Below are positions 48,024 to 57,740 of a stretch of 64,000 nucleotides of DNA, in pieces. The stretch covers positions 1-64,000 of the forward strand of contig NZ_BMEQ01000004.1 of the NCBI RefSeq assembly GCF_014636775.1. Direction: 5' to 3'. Under the pieces are notes generated by a model. That model did no database searches. It saw only the letters and a program-made list of their open reading frames with translations, and had not been told where the DNA came from. A program made the translations under genes and the position numbers. Source of the DNA: Kocuria dechangensis. GTDB lineage: Bacteria; Actinomycetota; Actinomycetes; Actinomycetales; Micrococcaceae. Each line of letters begins with the position of its first letter. The first letter of the stretch is position 1.

Positions 48024-49448
48024 ATGACCTCCCAGCCCCCCAACGACCGCCCCGGGGACGAGCCCGACGACGGCAAGGACCCGTTCCAGGAGATGCTCGA
48101 GCGCCTCCTGGGCCAGAGCGGGATGAGCCCCGAGGACCTCCAGCGCGCGGGCATGCCCGCGGACCCGCAGGCCATGCAGATGATGTTCCAGCAGATCCAG
48201 TCCATGATGAGCGGCGCCGGCGCCTCCGAGGGCCCGGTCAACTGGACCCTCGCCCACGACCACGCCCGCCGCATCGCGGCCGCGGACGGCGACCCCTCCG
48301 TCACGCCCGCCGAGCGCGGGGCCGTGGAGGACGCCATGAAGCTCGCGGAGCTGTGGCTCACCGGCCACACCGAGTTCGACCAGACCGCGGTCCGTCCCGA
48401 GGCCTGGTCCCGCGCCGAGTGGATCGAGGCCACGCTGGGGACGTGGAAGGAGATGACGGGCCCGGTCGCGGAGTCGGTCACCGCGGCCCTCACCGACGCC
48501 CTCACCCAGCAGCTGCCCGCCGAGCTGTCCGCCATGATGGGCGGGGCCTCCGGCATGCTCGCCGGCGCCGGCGGCATGCTGTTCGGGATGCAGCTGGGGC
48601 AGGCGGTCGGCGGGCTCTCCCGCGAGGTGCTGTGCTCGACCGACATCGGCCTCCCCCTCGCGGAGGGCCGCTCCGCGCTGCTGCCCGCCGGCATCAGGTC
48701 CTTCGCCGAGGGCCTGGACATCCCCGTCCAGGAGATGATGCTCTACCTGGCCGTGCGCGAGGCCGCCCACGTCCGCCTCTTCGCGGCGAACCCGTGGCTC
48801 CGGGGGCACATCCTCGACCTCGTCAAGCGCTTCTCCGCGGGCATCCACATCGACATGGCCCGCATCGAGGAGGCCGCCCGCGACCTCGACCCCATGGACC
48901 CGGCGAGCATGCAGGAGGCCCTGTCCTCCGGGATCTTCGCGCCCCAGCAGACCCCGGACCAGCAGGCCACCCTCAAGCGGCTCGAGACGGTGCTCGCGCT
49001 CGTGGAGGGCTGGGTGCACGTGGTCACGGCCGACTCCACGGCCAACCTGCCCTCCGCCGGGGCGCTCGCCGAGACGGTGCGCCGCCGCCGCGCCTCCGGG
49101 GGTCCGGCCGAGCACGCGTTCGGCTCCCTCGTCGGTCTCGAGCTGCGCCCGCGCCGGCTCCGCGAGGCCGCGCAGTTCTGGCAGGTCGTCGGCGAGCGCC
49201 GCGGCCTGCAGGACCGGGACGCGATGTGGGACTCCCCCGAGCTGCTGCCCACGGACCAGGACCTCGACGACCCTGCCGGGTTCTCCGAGCGCCGCGGCCT
49301 GCTGACCGCGTCCGCGGACGAGGTCGACGCCGCGCTCCAGAAGCTGCTCGCCGGCGGCTACGAGGAGCCCGGCGCCGAGGGCACCGACGGCTCCGGTCCC
49401 GACCGGCCCCGCGACGACGGCCCTCAGGAGGGCGACGGCCCCCGCTGA
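48024..49448 (+). CDS. DUF2342 zinc-dependent metalloprotease-like protein
   Basis: 474 residues. An N-terminal acidic, helical region is followed by a large DUF2342 domain with the REAAHVRLFAANPWL motif (a degenerate HExxH-like site, with REAAH in place of HEAAH). It also has the preceding GLDIPVQEMMLYLAV and later VEGWVHVVTADST. The family is often labelled F420-biosynthesis-associated, but the label rests on gene context. TACGCT at 47950-47955 may be its -10. It overlaps the convergent YgjP-like gene by 25 nt. Confidence 0.85.
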   Translation: MTSQPPNDRPGDEPDDGKDPFQEMLERLLGQSGMSPEDLQRAGMPADPQAMQMMFQQIQSMMSGAGASEGPVNWTLAHDHARRIAAADGDPSVTPAERGAVEDAMKLAELWLTGHTEFDQTAVRPEAWSRAEWIEATLGTWKEMTGPVAESVTAALTDALTQQLPAELSAMMGGASGMLAGAGGMLFGMQLGQAVGGLSREVLCSTDIGLPLAEGRSALLPAGIRSFAEGLDIPVQEMMLYLAVREAAHVRLFAANPWLRGHILDLVKRFSAGIHIDMARIEEAARDLDPMDPASMQEALSSGIFAPQQTPDQQATLKRLETVLALVEGWVHVVTADSTANLPSAGALAETVRRRRASGGPAEHAFGSLVGLELRPRRLREAAQFWQVVGERRGLQDRDAMWDSPELLPTDQDLDDPAGFSERRGLLTASADEVDAALQKLLAGGYEEPGAEGTDGSGPDRPRDDGPQEGDGPR

Positions 49449-50095
49449 TCACCGGCGTCGGGGCCCGGGACTCCGGCGCCCCGGCCGGTTCCCGCGCCGG
49501 CTTCCTCCCCGGCGCCCGCGCTGGTTTCCTCCCCGGCGCCCTCGTCGATGCCGGCCGACGGCGCGGCGGGGTGCCGGTGGGCCCAGGCCGCGCCGTCGAG
49601 GAACGCCCGTGCGCGCTCCGCGTGCGGGCAGCGTCCCTCGAGCTCCCGGAACCGGGGGCTGTGGTCCGCCTCGAGCAGGTGCGCCAGCTCGTGCACGAGC
49701 ACGAAGTCGAGCACCCAGTCCGGGGCGTCCTGGAGGTGGGCCGAGACCCGGATGACGCCCGTGGCCGGGGTCGCGGACCCCCAGCGGGAGTTCTGCCGCG
49801 CCGACCACCTGACGTCGGACGGTTCCGCGCGGCCCTCCAGGTGGCGGCGGGACAGCTCCCGGGCACGCTCGAGGAGGCGGTCGTCCGAGCGGCGGGCCGC
49901 CCCCCGGGCAGCCTCGCGGCGGCGGCGCTCCACGACCCGCGGCACGAGCTCCCGGGTCCAGTGGTCGATCTCCCGGCGGGTGGCCGACTGGGGGACGGAG
50001 AGCACGACGGTGTCCTCGCTCCAGTGGGCGGAGACGGTCTTGCGGCGGCGTGCGGATCGGCGCACGACGACCTCGGGCTGCGACGGTACGGGCAT
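49424..50095 (-). CDS. YgjP-like (DUF45/M48-type) metallopeptidase-like protein
   Basis: 223 residues. A SprT/WLM-type zinc protease motif, FVLVHELAHLLEADHSPRF, gives HExxH plus a downstream His. The N-terminal beta-rich part contains VVVRRSARRRKTVSAHWSEDTVVLSVPQ, and WSARQNSRWGSATPATGVIRVSAHLQDAPDWVLDFV precedes the motif, both typical of YgjP. The last 45 residues are Glu/Ala/Gly-rich repeats. Its 3' end runs over the 3' end of the DUF2342 gene. ATG 50095 is used. Confidence 0.85.
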   Translation of the reverse strand: MPVPSQPEVVVRRSARRRKTVSAHWSEDTVVLSVPQSATRREIDHWTRELVPRVVERRRREAARGAARRSDDRLLERARELSRRHLEGRAEPSDVRWSARQNSRWGSATPATGVIRVSAHLQDAPDWVLDFVLVHELAHLLEADHSPRFRELEGRCPHAERARAFLDGAAWAHRHPAAPSAGIDEGAGEETSAGAGEEAGAGTGRGAGVPGPDAGDQRGPSPS

Positions 50096-50269
50096 GGGGT
50101 CATTGAACACGGCCCCGGCCGGACCGGCGAATCCGGGCCGGGCCTCCGCACGGCCGGCGATGTGGACACCGTCCCGTCCGGACAGTGCACAGCACCGCCG
50201 GCGCCGCAGCCGGCCGGTGCCCGGCGGCACACTGGCAGGGCCAGGTCCCCCAGTCCCGCGAGGTGCGCC

Positions 50270-51115
50270 GTGCCGTCCGACTCCTCCTCTCCTCCCCCGC
50301 CCCACCACGGCTTCGACCACCCCTCGCTGCACTGCGTGGACCGCCCGCACGCCGAGGAGGTGCACGTCCTGCTCCTGGGCCTCGACGGCATCGCGGCGTC
50401 GCTGGCCGTGCACCTGCTGCGCTGCGGCGTGCTCTCGCTCAACGTCAACGACCCGGACCCCGTGGCCGAGGCCGACGTCGTCCCGGGCGTCTACCGCCGC
50501 ACCGACGTCGGGCGCCCGCGGGAGACCGTGCTGCGCCGGCGGCTGCGCGAGCTCGACCCCCGCTGCGCCCCGGTGAGCGGGCCCGGGCTGTTCCCGGGGA
50601 CGCTGCTGCCGGCGACCGTCGTGGTGCGCAGCGTCCGGCACGGCGCCCTCTCCCGGCCGGGGCCCCGTGGGGGCGCGGTGCCGCTGCCGGACGATCCGTG
50701 GGGCGCGTGCGGCATCGACCCCCGGCACCCGCTCGTGTCCGTCCACCGGCTCGACGGCGTGGTCGTCCGCTGGCCCGTCGTCCCCTGGGCCCACCGGCCG
50801 TGTCCCGGCTGCCTGCGCGCCACTCTCGGGCGCCGGCGGCCCCCCGCGCGCGGCACGGGGCGCGCCAGGGTCCTGGATGACTGGGCGCGCCCGGCGTACG
50901 AGGCCGCGGTGGCGGCCCGGCTGGCCGTGGACGTCCTGGCGCTGGGCCTCGACGCGCTGTGGGTGGAGACCACCGGCCCGGCGGACGCGGAGGTCGCCGG
51001 CGAGGAGGACACGGGGCCCGGGTGGGCCGCCGTCCTGCACCCCCCGTTCCCGGGGTGCACCGAGTGGCTGGAGGTCGACCGCGGCCAGTGCCTGTGCGGT
51101 CTCGCTCAGGAGTGA
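50270..51115 (+). CDS. Degenerate E1/ThiF-like protein with two CxxC-type cysteine groups
   Basis: 281 residues from GTG 50270 (AGGTG upstream). A Rossmann-like stretch (EEVHVLLLGLDGIAASLAVHLLRCGVLSLNVNDPDPV) recalls the nucleotide-binding start of ThiF/E1 enzymes, but GxGGxG is replaced by GLDGIA. The CPGC group and the CLCG tail could hold zinc. Similar genes sit between DUF2342 and uvrD2 in mycobacteria (Rv3196 region). Adenylating activity is doubtful. Its last 10 nt overlap the uvrD2 stop on the other strand. Confidence 0.65.
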   Translation: MPSDSSSPPPPHHGFDHPSLHCVDRPHAEEVHVLLLGLDGIAASLAVHLLRCGVLSLNVNDPDPVAEADVVPGVYRRTDVGRPRETVLRRRLRELDPRCAPVSGPGLFPGTLLPATVVVRSVRHGALSRPGPRGGAVPLPDDPWGACGIDPRHPLVSVHRLDGVVVRWPVVPWAHRPCPGCLRATLGRRRPPARGTGRARVLDDWARPAYEAAVAARLAVDVLALGLDALWVETTGPADAEVAGEEDTGPGWAAVLHPPFPGCTEWLEVDRGQCLCGLAQE

Positions 51116-52989
51116 GCCCGGGACCTCCGGGAACGGCCCCTGCTCGCGGGCGGCCGCGCCGGCTCGGCGTCGCGCAGCGCGTCGAGGAACCGGGAGGGCT
51201 TGCGCGTGGGCCGCCCGCCCGGGGTGCGCGACAGCGTCCAGGACAGCACGAGGTGCTCGCGGGCACGGGTGATGCCCACGTAGAGCAGCCGGCGCTCCTC
51301 GTCGACCTCGTCGGAGGTCTCGGCGAAGCTGATCGGCATGAGCCCCTCGCTGAGGCCCGCCAGGAACACGGCGTCCCACTCCAGGCCCTTGGCGGAGTGC
51401 AGCGAGGCGAGCGTCACACCGTTCATCACCGGCGCGTCCTGCTGGGCGACCCGCCGCTCGAGCTCCGCCACGAAGGCGGGCAGGCCGAAGTCCTCCCCGC
51501 GGGCGGCGAAGTCCGCGGCCATCCGGTCGGCCAGGGACACCAGGGACGCCAGGGACTCCCAGCGCTCGCGGACGGCGCCGGTGGAGCGCGGCGCGCGGTC
51601 GGAGTAGCCGAGGGAGGAGAGGATGTCCCGCACCAGGCGGGTGGGGTCGTCCGAGGCGTCGGCGGCCCGGGCCGCGGTGCGCAGCTGGACGACCCCCTGC
51701 TTGACCTCGGGCCGGTTGAAGAACCGCTCGGTGCCGCGCAGCTGGTAGCCGATCCCGGCCTCCGCGAGCGCCGTCTCGAACGCCTGCGACTGCCCGTTGG
51801 TGCGGAACAGGACGGCGATCTCGGCGGCGGGGACGCCCTCGTCGAGCAGGTCCTTGATCCGGGCGGCCGTGCCGGCGGCCTCGGCCTCGTCGTCCGCGTA
51901 CTCGTTCCACGACGGCGGGGGGCCGTCCGGGCGCTGCGCCACCAGGCGCAGCGGCGGCGCCCACGCGCCGGGCGTCGAGTCCCGGCCGGGCCGGCGCGCG
52001 GCCAGCAGCCGGTTGGCGGTCTCCACGACCTGGGGGGTCGAGCGGTAGTCCCGCACCAGCTCGATCACCCGGCCGCCGGGGTGGCGTCGCGGGAACTCCA
52101 GCAGGTGCCGGGACGTGGCCCCGGTGAAGGAGTAGATCGTCTGGGAGGCGTCGCCCACCACGCACACGTCGTCGCGGCCCCCGAGCCACTGGTCGAGCAG
52201 GCGCTGCTGGAGCGGGGACACGTCCTGGTACTCGTCGACCACGAAGTGCCGGTACTGCTCGCGGACCGTCGCGGCGACCCGCTCGTCCTCCTCGAGCACG
52301 GCCACGGTCAGCAGCAGGACGTCCTCGAAGTCGATGAGGTGCCGGTCCGTCTTGAGCTCCTCGTAGGACTGGTAGAGCCGCTGCAGGGTGCGCACGTCGT
52401 AGCCCATCGGCATGTCCCGGTGGGCCGCCCTGGTGGGGTACGTGTCCGGGGTCAGCATCGAGACCTTCGCCCACTCGATCTCGGAGGCGAGGTCCCGCAC
52501 GGCCGCGCGGTCGGTGGACAGGCGCATGTTCTGCGCCGCCTCGGTGATCAGCCGCGCCTTGTGCTCCACGAGCCCGGGCAGCGGGCCGCCGACGGCCTGC
52601 GGCCAGAAGTACTGCAGCTGCCGCAGGGCGGCGGCGTGGAAGGTGCGGGTCTGCACCCCGCCCGCCCCGAGCGCGCGCAGCCGGTTGCGCATCTCGTTGG
52701 CGGCGCGCGCGGTGAAGGTCAGCGCCAGCACCTTCTGGGGGACGTAGACGCCCGTGGCGATGCCGTAGGCGATGCGGTGGGTGATGGCCCGGGTCTTGCC
52801 GGTCCCGGCGCCGGCGAGCACGCACACGGGTCCCCGCAGGGTCGTGGCGACCTCGCGCTGCTCGGGGTCCAGGCCGGCGAGGATGCGCTCGTCGAGGGGC
52901 GCGTCCACGTCGAGGGGCGCGTCCACGTCGAGGGGCGCGTCCACGTCGAGGGTCGCGTCCGCGGAGAGCGCCGGCTCGGCAGCGCTCAC
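51106..52989 (-). CDS. uvrD2: UvrD2-type SF1 helicase
   Basis: 627 residues. Walker A is VLAGAGTGKTRAITHRIAYG; the DExx box is FVVDEYQDVSPLQQRLLDQWL; motif III is GDASQTIYSFTGA; late motifs include TLASLHSAKGLEWDAVFLAGLSEGLMPI and RRLLYVGITRAREHL. It unwinds DNA 3'-5'. Mycobacterial UvrD2 carries a further C-terminal HRDC-type domain of about 100 residues. This copy ends soon after the helicase with an Arg/Pro tail, so that part is missing. It is coupled to nudC by a GTGA overlap at the start (52989). Confidence 0.92.
   Translation of the reverse strand: MSAAEPALSADATLDVDAPLDVDAPLDVDAPLDERILAGLDPEQREVATTLRGPVCVLAGAGTGKTRAITHRIAYGIATGVYVPQKVLALTFTARAANEMRNRLRALGAGGVQTRTFHAAALRQLQYFWPQAVGGPLPGLVEHKARLITEAAQNMRLSTDRAAVRDLASEIEWAKVSMLTPDTYPTRAAHRDMPMGYDVRTLQRLYQSYEELKTDRHLIDFEDVLLLTVAVLEEDERVAATVREQYRHFVVDEYQDVSPLQQRLLDQWLGGRDDVCVVGDASQTIYSFTGATSRHLLEFPRRHPGGRVIELVRDYRSTPQVVETANRLLAARRPGRDSTPGAWAPPLRLVAQRPDGPPPSWNEYADDEAEAAGTAARIKDLLDEGVPAAEIAVLFRTNGQSQAFETALAEAGIGYQLRGTERFFNRPEVKQGVVQLRTAARAADASDDPTRLVRDILSSLGYSDRAPRSTGAVRERWESLASLVSLADRMAADFAARGEDFGLPAFVAELERRVAQQDAPVMNGVTLASLHSAKGLEWDAVFLAGLSEGLMPISFAETSDEVDEERRLLYVGITRAREHLVLSWTLSRTPGGRPTRKPSRFLDALRDAEPARPPASRGRSRRSRAHS
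52891..52962 (-). repeat. 18-bp tandem repeat inside the uvrD2 N-terminus
   Basis: GTCGAGGGGCGCGTCCAC repeats three times exactly (52891-52944) with a fourth diverged copy to 52962. On the coding strand this encodes (LDVDAP)3 preceded by a diverged unit. An acidic, disordered hexapeptide repeat before the helicase core. Confidence 0.9.
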
Positions 52990-54128
52990 CAGGTGGTCTC
53001 CGGCAGGTCCTCGCCGAGCCAGTGCTCGATGAGGGCGTGGGCGATCGAGACCCGTCCGGGGAGGGTCACGGACCCGGTGCGGGCGGCGGTGCGCAGCTCC
53101 GCGCGGGTGAACCAGCGCAGCTCGAGGATCTCCTGGCCGTCCGGGACGGCCGCGCCGGAGCGCACCACGGCGCGGCACCCGAGCATGAGGGAGCGCGGGA
53201 ACGGCCAGGGCTGCGAGCCGAGGTAGTGCACGTCCCCGACCACGAGGCCCGCCTCCTCGGCGACCTCCCGGACCACGGCCTGCTCGAGGGACTCCCCGGG
53301 CTCGACGAAGCCCGCGAGCGTGGAGAACCGGTTGCCCCGCCACAGGGCCGAGCGGCCCAGCAGCAGCCGCTCCCGGGCGGGGTCGGGGTCGCCGTCGGTG
53401 ACGGCCACGATGATGGCGGGGTCGGTGCGCGGGAAGTGCAGGGACTCGTCACGCGGGCACTGCCGGGCCCAGCCGGAGCGGATCACCTCGGTCGGCTCCC
53501 CGCAGCGCGGGCAGCGGGGGTGGTCGCGGTGCCAGAGCCCCACGGACTGGGCCGTGACCAGCAGGGCGGTGTCCGTGGGAGGCAGCACGGGGCCCAGGTC
53601 CCGCAGGCCGGCCCAGCGCAGGCCGTCCCCCGCGCCCGGATCGGACCGCTCGGCGGCGTGCCGGGCCACGGTGTCCAGCAGGGCCTCCAGCAGCGTGTCC
53701 GGGGAGTCCCCGGGGCGCACGGGATCCGGTCCGGCCGCGTTCTCGGCCGTGCCCGGGTCCGTATGCTCGGCGGCGTGCTCGGCGGCCGCCGGCACGGGGC
53801 GCAGCAGCACCCGGGGCCCGGGGGCGCCGCCGGCGCCGGGGAGCCGGCCGAGGTAGACCTCGGGCCGGCGCGGGTCCTCGGGCAGGGCCGGCAGGCCGGC
53901 GGCGGGCACCAGCACGAGGGCGTCCCCGACCACGGGGGCGAGCCCGCCGGACAGGACGAGCACGAGCGTGGCGGGGTCCTGGGCCGCGGCCGCGCGCACG
54001 TCCCGCAGCTCCCGCTCGACCGCGTCCCGGTCGAAGGCGGTCGCCGCGAACGGCAGCCGGGACAGCGGGAGCCGCTCGGAGCGGAGGCCGGTGGAGGGCT
54101 CGGGGAGGGGATCGGTGGAGGCGGGCAC
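52986..54128 (-). CDS. nudC: NADH pyrophosphatase / RNA decapping hydrolase NudC
   Basis: 380 residues from GTG 54128. A divergent N-terminal part of about 190 residues precedes the zinc-ribbon (CPRCGEPT, then QCPRDESLH) and Nudix domain, with box GFVEPGESLEQAVVREVAEEAGL and the NudC-specific SQPWPFPRSLMLG. It cleaves NADH and removes NAD caps from RNA. It pairs with uvrD2 as in mycobacteria. Long Ala/Pro-rich inserts sit between about 90 and 130. Confidence 0.93.
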   Translation of the reverse strand: MPASTDPLPEPSTGLRSERLPLSRLPFAATAFDRDAVERELRDVRAAAAQDPATLVLVLSGGLAPVVGDALVLVPAAGLPALPEDPRRPEVYLGRLPGAGGAPGPRVLLRPVPAAAEHAAEHTDPGTAENAAGPDPVRPGDSPDTLLEALLDTVARHAAERSDPGAGDGLRWAGLRDLGPVLPPTDTALLVTAQSVGLWHRDHPRCPRCGEPTEVIRSGWARQCPRDESLHFPRTDPAIIVAVTDGDPDPARERLLLGRSALWRGNRFSTLAGFVEPGESLEQAVVREVAEEAGLVVGDVHYLGSQPWPFPRSLMLGCRAVVRSGAAVPDGQEILELRWFTRAELRTAARTGSVTLPGRVSIAHALIEHWLGEDLPETTW

Positions 54129-54228
54129 GAGTCCACTGTAGCGACCCGGGCGGACCCGTGGACCCGTCACGCGGGCGCCGTGGACGGGCGCGGCCGCCTC
54201 CCGCCGGGGCTCTTGTAGGGTGGACGAC

Positions 54229-55317
54229 GTGAGCACGTCCCTGGAGCACCTGGCCGCCGTCGCCGCCGCAGGCGTGCCCGGAATCGCACCCGTGGCCGTC
54301 GGGCCCTCGCCCGACGACGACGCCGACTTCCGCTCCGCCGTGATCCTCGACGCCGAGGGCCGGCACTGGCGCGTGCGCTCCCCGCTGAGCCCCGAGGCGA
54401 GCGTGCGGCTGGAGACCGAGCACCTCGTCCTGCGCGCCTTCACCCCCGCCATCCGCTCGCGGCTGCCGTTCCTCGTGCCCACCGCCGTGGGCTCCGTCGA
54501 GCACGGGCACCTGCACGCGTTCGTGCACTCCCACATCGACGGCGTGCCGCTGAGCATCGACGCGCTCGCCAGGATGGCCGCGGACCCCGACCCGGACGAC
54601 CTCCGGCACGTCCCCAGCGCCGATCCCCCGCCCACCCTGGCCGTCCAGCTGGGGCGGATCCTCGCCGCGATCCACGCGCTGCCGTGCTCGCTCGTGGAGG
54701 ACGCCGACCTGCCCGGCTACACCGCGGAGCAGTGCCGGGAGCGCCGGCTCTCCGAGCTGCGGCGGGCCGAGGCCACCGGCCGGGTGCCGGAGGCGCTGCT
54801 GCGCCGCTGGGCGGCCATCCTCGAGGACCGGCAGGCATGGCGCTTCCCGACCCGCGTGGTGCACGGGGACCTGCAGGAGGACAACCTGGTGATCGCCCGC
54901 GGTCGCGTCCGGGGCGTGACCGGGTGGACGGACCTGCACGTGGGCGACCCCGCTGAGGACTTCGCGTGGCTGATCGGCGCCCGGGACACGTACCTCGCGG
55001 ACACCGTGATCGAGGCCTACGCCGAGGCCTGCCGCACGGCCTCGTTCCGGGCGCCGGACCGGGAGCCGGACGCCCACCTGCTGGAGCGGGCGCGGCTGGA
55101 CGCCGAGTTCGCGCTGGCCCAGTGGCTCATGCGCGGCCTCGACCGCGGGCTCGACTCCGTGGTCGCCGACGCCGAGGCCATGCTCGCGCGGCTCGAGAAG
55201 GACCTGGCCCGACGCGCCGCGGCGCCGACGGCCGCTCCGGCGCCGTCCCCCGCCGCCACGGCCCGGGACGGCGCCGGGGGCGCCGCCGCGGGCGGGAGTC
55301 CCGCCCCGGTGCACTGA
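54229..55317 (+). CDS. Macrolide-phosphotransferase-like (APH family) kinase
   Basis: 362 residues. The kinase-like fold shows the catalytic loop VVHGDLQEDNLV, the metal site TDLHVGDPAEDFAWLIG and the upstream ATP-binding half (EHLVLRAFTPAIRSRLPFLVPTAVG, HSHIDGVPLSID). A Pro/Ala-rich tail of 40 residues is disordered. Relatives inactivate macrolides, but many are housekeeping and the substrate here is unknown. I prefer GTG 54229: TAGGGT at 54216-54221 lies 7 nt upstream of it, fitting a leaderless transcript better than the GTG at 54220. Same slot as Rv3197-type genes. Confidence 0.8.
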   Translation: MSTSLEHLAAVAAAGVPGIAPVAVGPSPDDDADFRSAVILDAEGRHWRVRSPLSPEASVRLETEHLVLRAFTPAIRSRLPFLVPTAVGSVEHGHLHAFVHSHIDGVPLSIDALARMAADPDPDDLRHVPSADPPPTLAVQLGRILAAIHALPCSLVEDADLPGYTAEQCRERRLSELRRAEATGRVPEALLRRWAAILEDRQAWRFPTRVVHGDLQEDNLVIARGRVRGVTGWTDLHVGDPAEDFAWLIGARDTYLADTVIEAYAEACRTASFRAPDREPDAHLLERARLDAEFALAQWLMRGLDRGLDSVVADAEAMLARLEKDLARRAAAPTAAPAPSPAATARDGAGGAAAGGSPAPVH

Positions 55318-55610
55318 CCCGGCGCCCTGACCCCGTGCCCTGACCTGCCGTCTGCCGCGACCCTCCCGATCGCCGGGGGCGGCAGGAGCCTCCGGGTCCG
55401 GCGTTCCGCACAGCCGCCCACAGGCCGCCGCGGACCCCCGCGGACCCCCGCGGAAACGGGGAATGCGCATGGCGCCGCACGCGGCAGCACGCTTCGGGCC
55501 CGACCGTCAACCCCGCCTCCGGGGATCCGTCGAGGACGAACCCGAACGCCGGCGGACCGGCTGGTACGACACACCTCAACGCCGTCGATGCTCCCGTTCC
55601 GTGCCGACCC
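55318..55610. other. Non-coding stretch before the SQR operon promoter
   Basis: About 290 bases with no supported gene on either strand. It contains GC-rich repeats of CGCGGACCCC near 55430-55450. The probable leader promoter begins at its right end. I see nothing else. Confidence 0.5.
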
Positions 55611-55639
55611 TTGGACATAAATACCCCCTGGGGTATTCT
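55611..55639 (+). promoter_or_regulatory. Promoter of the DUF2202-SQR operon with CsoR/CstR-type operator in the spacer
   Basis: -35 TTGGAC (55611-55616), a 17-nt spacer, then -10 TATTCT (55634-55639). The perfect palindrome AATACCCC-CT-GGGGTATT occupies 55620-55637, covering the spacer and the -10 edge. C-rich/G-rich dyads with an ATACCCC...GGGGTAT core are the operators of CsoR, CstR and related copper or persulfide repressors. Binding there would block RNA polymerase. No regulator gene is in the window. The operon it controls fits sulfide or persulfide stress (CstR) better than copper. Confidence 0.8.
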
Positions 55640-55710
55640 GTGACCAACGTCATCGCAGACCGTCGAACCAGGACTCCCCACCGGCCTGCTCACACGATGG
55701 AGAGCTGACC

Positions 55711-56382
55711 ATGCACCAGAAACTGATCGTGCCCGTCGCGGCGGTGGTCCTCGCGATGTTCCTCAGCGCCTGCGCCGGCTCGACCCCGACGACCGGGGGC
55801 GCCACCGCATCAGGGACGCCCGTCCCGACGACGAGCTCCGCATCGCAGCCCGGACCACCGTCACCGTCAATGTCACCGTCCGCACCCGGTGCCGCCGAGC
55901 CGGCCCCGTCGGTGTCGACACCTGCCGCCCCGACCGACCCCCTGGCCGCGGCCGCCTGGGACGCCCTGATGTCCCCCGACGGCGAGTACAAGGCCTCGGC
56001 GGAGTACCAGGCGGTCATCGACGAGTTCGGCCCCGTCGAGCCGTACGTGAGCATCCAGGCCGCCGAGGAGCGGCACATCGACGCCCTGACCCGCCAGCTG
56101 GAGCGGCTCGGGGTCGAGGTCCCGCCGAACCCCTACACCGGCACGATCTCCGCACCTGCCGACCTCCAGGCCGCTGCCGACGCCTGGGCCGCCGAGGAGG
56201 TGGACAACGTCGCGCTCTACGACCGGCTGCTGGCCGAGGTCAGCGGGGACACCGCCCTGACCCGCGTCTTCACCAACCTGCGTCGCGCCTCCCAGGAGGT
56301 GCACCTGCCGGTTTTCGAAGCCGCCGCGGCCAACGGAGGCCAGCTCACCCGCGAGCAGATGGCAGGCCTGGGCCTGCGCTGA
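55711..56382 (+). CDS. DUF2202 ferritin-like lipoprotein
   Basis: 223 residues. The lipobox FLSAC places the acylated cysteine at 21. A Thr/Ser/Pro-rich linker of about 60 residues follows, then a DUF2202 helical domain with EERHIDALTRQLERLGVEVPPNPY, EEVDNVALYDRLLAEV and EVHLPVFEAAAA. These ferritin-like E...E..H positions could bind metal. Placement directly before a sulfide oxidase under one promoter suggests a redox or metal-handling role on the cell surface. GGAGAG lies before ATG 55711. It has no match in the flanking mycobacterial synteny. Confidence 0.85.
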   Translation: MHQKLIVPVAAVVLAMFLSACAGSTPTTGGATASGTPVPTTSSASQPGPPSPSMSPSAPGAAEPAPSVSTPAAPTDPLAAAAWDALMSPDGEYKASAEYQAVIDEFGPVEPYVSIQAAEERHIDALTRQLERLGVEVPPNPYTGTISAPADLQAAADAWAAEEVDNVALYDRLLAEVSGDTALTRVFTNLRRASQEVHLPVFEAAAANGGQLTREQMAGLGLR

Positions 56383-56481
56383 CCGGGCGTGGTCCGGCGC
56401 GATCGGATGAACACCCCATGGAAGGGACCCCCCATGAACACCTCTGGTCCTTGCAGAACCTCGAAGGAAGGCATCACCGCG

Positions 56482-57674
<1,193 letters not shown>

Positions 57675-57678
<4 letters not shown>

Positions 57679-57705
57679 CGTGCCCGGAGGCTCTCCCCAC
57701 GTCAG
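57675..57705 (+). terminator. Weak hairpin after the SQR gene
   Basis: CTGACGTG (57675-57682, including the stop) pairs with CACGTCAG (57698-57705). An 8-bp stem with a 15-nt loop, lying between convergent genes. It could end either transcript. Modest support. Confidence 0.4.
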
Positions 57706-57740
57706 CATCCCACCGCTGTCGACGCCCTGACGGGGTGTGT

